Below are positions 17,383 through 24,784 of a stretch of 64,000 nt of DNA, in pieces; position 1 is the first letter of the stretch; the number at the start of each line of letters is the position of its first letter. The translations under genes were made by a program, and so were the position numbers. This stretch comes from Candidatus Gastranaerophilales bacterium (GTDB lineage: Bacteria > Cyanobacteriota > Vampirovibrionia > Gastranaerophilales > Gastranaerophilaceae). The notes below the pieces were generated by a model. The model made no database searches. It was given only the letters and a program-made list of their open reading frames with translations, and was not told where the DNA came from. The stretch lies in NCBI GenBank assembly GCA_944323425.1, contig CALUSL010000006.1, positions 1 to 64,000 of the forward strand, read 5' to 3'.

Positions 17383-18474
17383 ATGTTTAGATTTATTTTA
17401 ACTATGAACGAAATAAACAATTTTTCCACCTTTTATAACTCAATGCCCGTCTATTCTTCAAAAAAGCCGAAAAAGCAGCCGGTCGTACAAGAAAAGCCAT
17501 GGATTGAAACGTTTTTACAGGAAAACGAAAACCAAACCAAAAAGACTAACGGAAAAAACAGTTATTTTTCCACTCTGTTCCGGTCCTTTACGATGGGAGT
17601 CCCTTTGATAGCAGGTTTCAGTTATGAAACCGTACGAGGTATAAAAATTTATAATTATATAAAGAAAATGAAGCCTTCTGAAAAAGCGATTGATGGAAAA
17701 ATCCTGAAATACAAATTTTTGAAAGAACTTCTTCTTATATATACCGGTTTATTTGCCCTCACTTACGGCATATACAGGTATGGTCTTGCAACTAAAGACA
17801 AATATCTCGCAAAAGAACAGAAAAAAATTGACGACTTTAACAGAGAAAACAAATCAGATATAAAGTTCAAACCTCTAAAAAATCCGACAGATTCAGCGCT
17901 CGGAGCGATGAATCCAATGTCCGGCATTTTAACAATTGATGAAACACTGGCAATTGACCCTATCATGAGAAAAACATACCTGCCGGCAACCGTAAATCAT
18001 GAACTTGTGCACGCAAAACAGTATCTCACAATTGCACGTCTGGACAATGCAATGGAGCGAATGAACCGAATAATTGTAAACAGGCTTGCAAAAGGCTCCG
18101 GATTTATGCAGAAATTTGTGATAAAAAATATCAAAAAAGAAATAGATGAAGGACTTCCGGAAAAATACAAAAATGCACAAATAGATCTTGAGGGAATGAA
18201 AATCGGACTCGTTGATTTCATAAACGCTATTTATACAGCAATGAACAAACCGGATTTTACGGAAAAAGATATTCCGGTTATTGTGAACAAAACTTTCTTT
18301 CTCGACGCAAAACAGCTGGGACCGTTAAACAAAGCAGAAAAAGAAAAAGCCGAAGAATACCTAAAAGCTTACGAAAATTACCCGATAAATATAAGCCTGC
18401 TGCCCGATTCTGAATACAAACAGAACCTTCTTGAAAAAGAGGCTTTTAAAGTGACTCCATGGTATTTTATATAA
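17383..18474 (+). CDS. Membrane-anchored HExxH metallopeptidase-like protein
   Basis: A 363-residue protein with two hydrophobic segments in the first 140 residues (around FTMGVPLIAGFSY and LLLIYTGLFALTYGIY) and a soluble C-terminal domain. That domain holds VNHELVHAKQ, an HExxH zinc-peptidase motif; the third ligand could be the Glu in LLEKEAF near the C-terminus. This suggests a gluzincin-like membrane peptidase, but I recognise no named family. There is no convincing ribosome site; an in-frame ATG at 17404 (MNEINNFSTF) is an equally good start. It stands alone between two terminated units. Activity is inferred from the motif only. Confidence 0.8.
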   Translation: MFRFILTMNEINNFSTFYNSMPVYSSKKPKKQPVVQEKPWIETFLQENENQTKKTNGKNSYFSTLFRSFTMGVPLIAGFSYETVRGIKIYNYIKKMKPSEKAIDGKILKYKFLKELLLIYTGLFALTYGIYRYGLATKDKYLAKEQKKIDDFNRENKSDIKFKPLKNPTDSALGAMNPMSGILTIDETLAIDPIMRKTYLPATVNHELVHAKQYLTIARLDNAMERMNRIIVNRLAKGSGFMQKFVIKNIKKEIDEGLPEKYKNAQIDLEGMKIGLVDFINAIYTAMNKPDFTEKDIPVIVNKTFFLDAKQLGPLNKAEKEKAEEYLKAYENYPINISLLPDSEYKQNLLEKEAFKVTPWYFI

Positions 18475-18795
18475 TATTTTTTGCTCATGCTGCTTATATC
18501 AGCTCCGGCAGAAATAAACAGAGTACCTCATGACAACTTCCGTAAATATTTGTTAATATATTACCATTTGTTACGATTTTTGTTGTATTATGCCGGTAGG
18601 TAACAAAATCTGTCATTCAGGTCTTTTGTATAAAGTGTGTAAGAAAATTTCGCTCAAGATTTGCGGGATTTAAACGCATCGGCAGCAGCCGTATCGCGGG
18701 TTAATGTGTGTAAAACCGTGCAAACACCGGCAAAAGGTCTGCCCGAAAAAACAGATGTATATGAGATAAACTTAGTCCAGAGAAGGGAGTTTCCG
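18475..18795 (+). other. Intergenic region upstream of glycogen synthase
   Basis: About 320 bases without a convincing gene. The middle (about 18540-18620) is AT-rich and could hold a promoter (repeated TTGTTA and a TATTAT), but no pair has standard spacing. An in-frame TTG at 18661 extends the downstream gene by 45 codons but lacks a ribosome site. No RNA gene or strong hairpin is seen. Confidence 0.5.
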
Positions 18796-21759
18796 GTGGA
18801 AACAAATTTTAAACAATCAAATCTTTTGCAGTCCATGCAAATACAAACGACTGCGTCTCAACCAATTCAGCAGCCTGTTCAACAGCCTGTACAACTTTCA
18901 TTTAACACTCAGCCTGCAGCTGATACTTTTACAAAACAGCAGAGTAAAATTCCGTCATACGTAAAAGAATACAGCGGGCTTGCAGCGATTGTACTGAGCG
19001 CGGTAGGCATTCCGGTCTCATACAAACTCGCAAAAGGAAAAAGCTCAAAGCAGTTAAAAGATTTGAAAACAGCGGTAGACAATCTTGCACAGCAGTTCTC
19101 ACAGTCGGGTCTGGAAGACAAAATTTCAGCAGCTGTTAAGAACGCAACAAAAGATATTACAAAAAGAACGAATCCTATTTCTGCAAAATCAGCATTAACC
19201 GGAGCGCTTCTTGCTCTCGGCTCCGTCTTTGGCGTAAACGAATATGTTAAAAACAGCAAAGAAGACCTTGTAAAAAAAGGTTATACGGACGAAGAAATTA
19301 CGGATGCAAAAAATACGGCAACAGATATTCTCTCAAAAGCCGAAGACGCCAAAAATACAGCTAACGGACTCGCCGGCATGGCAAATGAAGCGAAAGCCGT
19401 TGCTTACGAATCAAGAAACATCTCATATGATGCAAAAAATAATGTTGAAGCCCTGAATAACGGTATCAACGAGGCAAAATCAATTGCCAACACCGCAATC
19501 AGAGCTACAGAAGTCGGTCTGAATCCGGTTATGAGCACATATACTGTTCGTCATTATGACCTGAACCTGCTCAAAGTTCTGAATGATGAGATGAAAATAG
19601 ATGAAGGCAGAAAAGACGCAGCTTACAATTTTATACGAGAAGCAGCACCAAAAAGACTTAACAGAAACCAGAAAGACACAATTGCGGATATCAAAAATTA
19701 CAGAGAAACCCATCCGAACTTAAAATCAATCTGGTCTCTCACCGCTGAATACAAGCCAATGCAATTGGGCGGTCTCGGTGTCGTCCCCGTTGATATCCAG
19801 AACAACTTCATCCAGCTCGGTATAGATTCACCCGTATTTATTCCAATGTATCTCAAAAAGAATAAATCCGAATTTATCGAAGAAAACGGAAAATATACTT
19901 ATATTTACGGAAACCAGAAATTCGACCTGACGAAAATTGCAGAAACTTCTACACATGTATACAGAAACGGTGAAACTCATACAGAAAAAATCGAATTTTT
20001 CACAACAGAACAAACCTTCAAAGATCAAGAAGGAAACGACAGAAAGAAAACTCTTGTTTTCGTCAAAAACAACGACTATTTCAACGAAAACATCTACGAC
20101 TCAACAACAAATGCAGAAGAAACCGAAAAATTCGCACTCTTCACAAAATCCGTATACAAACTTGCAAAATATAAAGTTGCCGAGTCATATGCAAAAGAAG
20201 AAGCCAAAGAGGCAGAAAAAGCAGGCAAAAAGCCAAAAGACTTCGCGCTTCTCGGTATTGCAAATATGAAAATCTCAAACAGAGAAGCTTTTGACAAAAT
20301 ACAGGCACCCGGCGCATTCCTGCTCAATGACTGGCATGCAGGTTCTATGGCAGGTCTTTTGAGATACCGTGCACCGCTTGAATATGCATACAATGAAATC
20401 TCGGAGAAAACATCAGAAGCTCTTGAAAACGCACCTGTCGTTATGGTCGGACACAATCTGAAACATCAGGGCAAATCAAATGAAAGCAACGATTCACAGC
20501 TCGGTAAAAACAGGGTAACAGAAAATATAATAAACACACTGTTTGACAGCTTTGCAATTGCGATTACGGAAAATGCGCACAGCGGCATTATCAATGAAGA
20601 AAACCCTGACAACGATGATATGTGCAACACAGTACTCCTCAAACGAAAAACAGGAGACAAACACTTCAACCATGCATTCATCGGTGTTGCTCTGTCAGAC
20701 TGGTTTGTGCCGGTATCGAAAACATACACAAAAGAACTTATAAACGATCCGAAAAAATCAGGAATTCTCTGGCCGCTTTTACAGGCAAGACAGATTCTTG
20801 TTGATGAAACAGATGCAAAAACAGGTGAAAAAATTAAAAAAGATATAGGTACGGTCTCCGGCACAATCAACGGATATGACAAAAACACAATCGACATGGC
20901 TGCAGTATCCACAAATAACAGAGTTCCGGGTCTCGAATTCGAGGTATATGACGAAAATACACCGATAGAAGAAATTATTGAGAAACGAAAAATTAACAAA
21001 GGCAGATTCTATGATGCATTTATAAAGCCATACGGAATGGAAAACAAAGACCCGAACCTCGTAGTCATCGGTCACGACAAATCGCCGCTTAAAATAACAA
21101 GAGAAGAATTTCTCGAGGCTCCGATGATTGCGTTTGCACACAGATTAACAAGCCAGAAAGGTCTTGAACACTTCAAAGGTGCCATTTTCAAACTCTTTGA
21201 CACCTGGGAAGAAAAATTCCCCGGAAAACCGATGCCGTTTGTACTGGTCGGCGGTCCGTCTTCACCGGAAAAACAGGAACTTGAATATTTATATGATTTA
21301 AAAAATAAGGATTACGGCAAAAACAAAGCACGTCTTGACAGAGTTCTTGCACTCAAAGGAGGTCTGCCAAATCCCGCAATCATGTCCGTTGCCCAAATAT
21401 TTGTAGCTCCGTCCAACGAAGAGCCCTGCGGACTCTCTCAGGCAGAATGCGACGCAAAAGGGACACCTATACTCGCTACAGACACAGGCGGATACCACGA
21501 CACGATTGAAGACGGAGCTACAGGATATCTCGCAACATACATCAGCGAACAGTGTATTTATGACAAACTCGTTGAAATACTCGACAACTACTTCAACCAT
21601 CCTGAAAAATACAATCAAGTCATTACAAATGACCTCAAAGTTGATTTCAGCTGGGCACAAAAAGGTAAAAAAGGACCGATTTACGAATACACTGAAAAAT
21701 TCGGTTATGACAAAAACGAACTTCCTGATATTGCAGCAGGAAAACATACGGCAGCATAA
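18796..21759 (+). CDS. Glycogen/starch synthase (GT5) with N-terminal membrane anchor
   Basis: A GT5-family enzyme that adds ADP- or UDP-glucose to growing alpha-1,4-glucan. The catalytic part shows MQLGGLGVVP (the nucleotide-sugar loop, normally KVGGLGDV), FAHRLTSQKG, VLVGGPSSPEKQELE and SNEEPCGLSQAECDAKGTP followed by DTGGYHDTI, the GT-B donor-site signature. It is unusual in carrying about 250 extra N-terminal residues: a Gln/Pro-rich stretch (QPIQQPVQQPVQ), two hydrophobic segments (AAIVLSAVGIPVSY and SALTGALLALGSVFG) and a coiled coil. About 987 residues compares with roughly 480 for ordinary GlgA. The GTG at 18796 has AGAAGGGAG 6 bases upstream, so I prefer it to the TTG at 18661. A membrane-bound or structural variant is inferred. 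Confidence 0.88.
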   Translation: METNFKQSNLLQSMQIQTTASQPIQQPVQQPVQLSFNTQPAADTFTKQQSKIPSYVKEYSGLAAIVLSAVGIPVSYKLAKGKSSKQLKDLKTAVDNLAQQFSQSGLEDKISAAVKNATKDITKRTNPISAKSALTGALLALGSVFGVNEYVKNSKEDLVKKGYTDEEITDAKNTATDILSKAEDAKNTANGLAGMANEAKAVAYESRNISYDAKNNVEALNNGINEAKSIANTAIRATEVGLNPVMSTYTVRHYDLNLLKVLNDEMKIDEGRKDAAYNFIREAAPKRLNRNQKDTIADIKNYRETHPNLKSIWSLTAEYKPMQLGGLGVVPVDIQNNFIQLGIDSPVFIPMYLKKNKSEFIEENGKYTYIYGNQKFDLTKIAETSTHVYRNGETHTEKIEFFTTEQTFKDQEGNDRKKTLVFVKNNDYFNENIYDSTTNAEETEKFALFTKSVYKLAKYKVAESYAKEEAKEAEKAGKKPKDFALLGIANMKISNREAFDKIQAPGAFLLNDWHAGSMAGLLRYRAPLEYAYNEISEKTSEALENAPVVMVGHNLKHQGKSNESNDSQLGKNRVTENIINTLFDSFAIAITENAHSGIINEENPDNDDMCNTVLLKRKTGDKHFNHAFIGVALSDWFVPVSKTYTKELINDPKKSGILWPLLQARQILVDETDAKTGEKIKKDIGTVSGTINGYDKNTIDMAAVSTNNRVPGLEFEVYDENTPIEEIIEKRKINKGRFYDAFIKPYGMENKDPNLVVIGHDKSPLKITREEFLEAPMIAFAHRLTSQKGLEHFKGAIFKLFDTWEEKFPGKPMPFVLVGGPSSPEKQELEYLYDLKNKDYGKNKARLDRVLALKGGLPNPAIMSVAQIFVAPSNEEPCGLSQAECDAKGTPILATDTGGYHDTIEDGATGYLATYISEQCIYDKLVEILDNYFNHPEKYNQVITNDLKVDFSWAQKGKKGPIYEYTEKFGYDKNELPDIAAGKHTAA

Positions 21760-21781
21760 CAAAAAACATCACACAGTCAAA

Positions 21782-21813
21782 CAGACCGGTAAGATTGCCG
21801 GTCTGTTTTTTTA
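21782..21813 (+). terminator. Rho-independent terminator of the glycogen synthase gene
   Basis: The stem ACAGACCGG/CCGGTCTGT with an 8-base loop is followed by a long T-run. Confidence 0.9.
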
Positions 21814-21878
21814 TAAGTGCGATTCAATAAATTTTGTGAATTCTTGTTATTATTATCGCAAAATTTTTTAGTACAATG

Positions 21879-21884
21879 TATAAT
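21879..21884 (+). promoter_or_regulatory. -10 box giving a probable leaderless mRNA
   Basis: TATAAT ends 7 bases before the ATG at 21892 and there is no ribosome-binding site between. Transcription would start at or next to the start codon. Confidence 0.55.
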
Positions 21885-21891
21885 AATATTT

Positions 21892-22212
21892 ATGGACAAA
21901 AAGGATGAATTAAAAATTATAGAAGAGACACAGCAGGTGGTTGCCCAGATGAAACTGGACGATCTTGAAGAGGATCCGTCGCTCGGGGAACAGATGTTTG
22001 ACTGTGACTGCTGCGGAAAAGAAGCATCTCTTGCCGGTTCTATTGCATACTCCGACTACAGGCTCTGCAATGACTGTGTACTTCTTGCGGAAACCGGTTT
22101 TGCACTCGGAAAGCTCAAGTCTGTAGACGATTTAATAAAAGCAATGGAAGACAAAAGGCTGGAAGAAATCTGTAATTTCATAAAAAAAGATAATATAAGT
22201 CACAATAACTAA
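21892..22212 (+). CDS. Small zinc-ribbon-like protein
   Basis: A 106-residue acidic protein with two Cys pairs: C38-x2-C41 (in FDCDCCGKEAS) and C59-x2-C62 (LCNDCVLL), spaced as in a zinc ribbon. The N-terminal third is a charged helix (ELKIIEETQQVVAQM). I recognise no family; a zinc-binding adaptor or regulator is plausible. I chose the ATG at 21892 over an in-frame ATG 25 codons upstream, which would lie before the -10 box and code for unrelated hydrophobic residues. The gene is 10 bases upstream of the LptF/G gene, so it probably begins an operon with lptF/G and waaA. Confidence 0.75.
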   Translation: MDKKDELKIIEETQQVVAQMKLDDLEEDPSLGEQMFDCDCCGKEASLAGSIAYSDYRLCNDCVLLAETGFALGKLKSVDDLIKAMEDKRLEEICNFIKKDNISHNN

Positions 22213-22222
22213 GATATTAAAG

Positions 22223-23338
22223 ATGAAACTTTTTGATAAACTTACAATTCTGGATAAATATATACTAAAACAGGTTCTTGAAATTTTTGTAATGGGGATT
22301 GTTGTATTCACGTCCATTATTTTTGCGTCTGATACGTTTATCACATTGATAAAACAAATCACGCTCTACGGAATCCCCTTCAATGTCGCGCTCATGATAG
22401 TACTTTTGAACCTGCCCGCAGTTATTGTTATGGCAATACCGATGAGCGTACTTTTCTCAACAGTTATGACGCTTAACAGACTGAGCCTTGCATCAGAAAT
22501 TACAGTTATGCGTGCTTGCGGAATCGGGCTGAACCGTATTGCAAAGCCTATTTTTATTTTTTCAATTGCAATGGCAGCTCTCACGTTCATTGTAAATGAA
22601 ACGATTGTACCTATCACGACATCACAGTCGAAAACCCTTGCGGTATGGGCACTCGGACAAAAAAACATTCCTAACGGAAAACAGAATTTCACCTACAAAG
22701 AGCTGCAGGACGGAACGAACATAAAAAGGCTGTTTTATGTGGAACGCTGTGAAAATAACACTTTGAAAAACGTATCAGTATTCGATTTTTCAAACAAAGA
22801 TACTATACAGATTATCCAATCCCAGAGCGGAAAAACCCGTCCGGAAGGATGGCAGTTTAACAGGGGTGCTGTTTACACAATCTCAACAAAAGGAAAAGTC
22901 CTGAATACAACCTGGTTCGGCGAGTCGGTGGTAAACTTCGGGCTTGATGTAAAAGACAAACTGACTGACGATGAGGCTACACAGTACAACATCATTGCGC
23001 TGTGGAAATATGTTGAAAATAACAAGAAAAACCACTCAAAAGAAGAACATTCGCTTTTCAAAATAGAGCTGTATAACAAATTTGCATTCCCTGTCACTAC
23101 GGTGATACTTGTTCTGCTCGGGGTTCCTCTGGCTATCACACCGCCGAGAGTCAGGTATAACAGGGGATTTCTGTTCAGCATTTTGATTATATTTTTATAT
23201 TACCTGCTGAGAGCACTCTCTCTGTCTTTCGGTGAAACAATGGCTATATCGCCCTGGATGGCAGCCTGGATTCCTAACGTAATCCTGTTTATTCTCGGCT
23301 CGCTGCTCTATTACAGAAAAGTTTATACAATCACGTAG
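22223..23338 (+). CDS. LptF/LptG-family permease (YjgP/YjgQ)
   Basis: A 371-residue inner-membrane protein of the LptF/LptG family, which with LptB extracts lipopolysaccharide from the inner membrane for transport to the cell surface. Three N-terminal membrane segments (starting LDKYILKQVLEIFVMGIVVF), a periplasmic beta domain of about 160 residues and three C-terminal segments (GVPLAITPPRVRYNRGF region) are the family layout. The second half-permease and LptB are not here. Next to waaA, it supports an LPS-bearing outer membrane. Which of LptF or LptG it is cannot be told from the sequence alone. Confidence 0.92.
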   Translation: MKLFDKLTILDKYILKQVLEIFVMGIVVFTSIIFASDTFITLIKQITLYGIPFNVALMIVLLNLPAVIVMAIPMSVLFSTVMTLNRLSLASEITVMRACGIGLNRIAKPIFIFSIAMAALTFIVNETIVPITTSQSKTLAVWALGQKNIPNGKQNFTYKELQDGTNIKRLFYVERCENNTLKNVSVFDFSNKDTIQIIQSQSGKTRPEGWQFNRGAVYTISTKGKVLNTTWFGESVVNFGLDVKDKLTDDEATQYNIIALWKYVENNKKNHSKEEHSLFKIELYNKFAFPVTTVILVLLGVPLAITPPRVRYNRGFLFSILIIFLYYLLRALSLSFGETMAISPWMAAWIPNVILFILGSLLYYRKVYTIT

Positions 23339-23351
23339 TTTGGAGTTTTGA

Positions 23352-24623
23352 ATGTTTTTATTTTGTTTAATTTACAACATTTTTTTGATATGCGCTGCGA
23401 TTATTTTATCACCGCTTATCCTTGCTGCATTTATTGTCAAACCGAAATTCAGAGCCGGTTTTTTCAAAAAAATCGGATTTTACAACTTTAAAAACCTGAA
23501 AAAGGATAAAAAAACTATAGTCTTTCATGCGGTGTCTGTCGGAGAAACAAATGCACTCGAAGCGCTTATTAAAAAGACAAGGCTCGAGTTTCCTGACGCA
23601 AATATCATTCTGACAACGACCACAAGAACCGGTCAGGAAATTGCAAACAAAAAGCTTAAAGACACTGTCACAGAAATAACATATTTTCCGTACGATTTCG
23701 CTTTTTCAGTGTACTCCTTCTTAAAAAACGCAAAACCTGATGTGATACTGATTGCGGAAACAGAAATATGGCCTGATTTTGTTTATCTCTCGAATACAAT
23801 GAACATACCTGTTTACATAGTAAACGGACGTATTTCACCTCATTCCTACAACGGATATAAGAAATTTTCATTTTTCTTTAAACCTGTTCTGAACCGCTAC
23901 AGCGGTATCCTGATGCAAACAGAAGCAGACGCGGAAAGAATCAGAGATATCGGAGCTGACGCAGAAAAAGTAAAATGCATGGGAAATTTAAAATTTGATA
24001 TCGCACAGAATATTGACAGCGCTGCAATAGAGCAGCTGAAAAACGAATTGCAGCCGTCAAGACTTATTATTGCCGCAAGCACTCACAAAGGCGAGGATGA
24101 AATCATACTTGACGCATTCACTGACATAAAGAAAGAGTTTCCGGACACAAAACTAATGATTGCGCCGCGTCATCCGGAACGTTACCAGCAGGTAGAAGAG
24201 TTGATTAGAAACACAGGGCTTGCATACGGCAAACGAAGCAAAAATGACAATTTTTCCGCAAACGATATAATAATGCTCGATACTATGGGTGAGCTTATGA
24301 AAATGTTTTCAATTTGTGAATTTGCATTCATAGGCGGAAGCTTTTCAACGACCGGCGGACACAACCCGCTTGAAGCCAACATATGGGGAAAACCGGTGCT
24401 CTCCGGTGATTGTGTTTTCAATTTTAAAGATATTTATGCTTTTCTTACAAAAACCAGAGCTGCAACCCTTGTATCTACCGGAGAAGAGCTAAAAAAAGAA
24501 ATGAAAAAGCTTTTGTCTGACAGAGCATATTATGACACAGCTTGCGCTGATGCACTGAAAATCTTCGATGAAAACAGAGGTGCCGTCGATTTTGTGATAA
24601 ATATTTTGAAGTCTGTTTTTTAA
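23352..24623 (+). CDS. waaA: 3-deoxy-D-manno-octulosonic acid (Kdo) transferase
   Basis: WaaA/KdtA adds Kdo from CMP-Kdo to lipid A precursor. It is a 423-residue GT-B enzyme anchored by one N-terminal membrane helix (NIFLICAAIILSPLILAAFI). Family segments include VSVGETNALEAL, ILTTTTRTGQE, ETEIWPDF, NGRISPHSYNGYK, SSTHKGEDE-like ASTHKGEDE, and GGSFSTTGGHNPLEAN near the C-terminus. The start has TGGAG 7 bases upstream and lies 13 bases after the permease gene, so the two are co-transcribed. A terminator follows at 24648-24680. How many Kdo residues it adds cannot be predicted. Confidence 0.95.
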   Translation: MFLFCLIYNIFLICAAIILSPLILAAFIVKPKFRAGFFKKIGFYNFKNLKKDKKTIVFHAVSVGETNALEALIKKTRLEFPDANIILTTTTRTGQEIANKKLKDTVTEITYFPYDFAFSVYSFLKNAKPDVILIAETEIWPDFVYLSNTMNIPVYIVNGRISPHSYNGYKKFSFFFKPVLNRYSGILMQTEADAERIRDIGADAEKVKCMGNLKFDIAQNIDSAAIEQLKNELQPSRLIIAASTHKGEDEIILDAFTDIKKEFPDTKLMIAPRHPERYQQVEELIRNTGLAYGKRSKNDNFSANDIIMLDTMGELMKMFSICEFAFIGGSFSTTGGHNPLEANIWGKPVLSGDCVFNFKDIYAFLTKTRAATLVSTGEELKKEMKKLLSDRAYYDTACADALKIFDENRGAVDFVINILKSVF

Positions 24624-24647
24624 TAAAATAAAATATTTATATAAATC

Positions 24648-24680
24648 AAAAAACGCAGAATAAAATCTGCGTTTTTTATT
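24648..24680 (+). terminator. Rho-independent terminator of the lptF/G-waaA operon
   Basis: A 12-bp stem (AAAAAACGCAGA/TCTGCGTTTTTT) with a 6-base loop ends in Ts. Confidence 0.88.
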
Positions 24681-24784
24681 GTAAACAAATGTAAAAAAAA
24701 CAAAAAAAAATGGCTGAAAATGCTAAAGACAGAGAGTAAGAATGCCGATAAAAACCATAACCAGTAGTATAAGGAGATATGCGT

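Noticed and set aside
18661-18795. 45-codon upstream extension of the glycogen synthase from a TTG
   Set aside because: No ribosome site precedes the TTG, whereas the GTG at 18796 has AGAAGGGAG 6 bases upstream.
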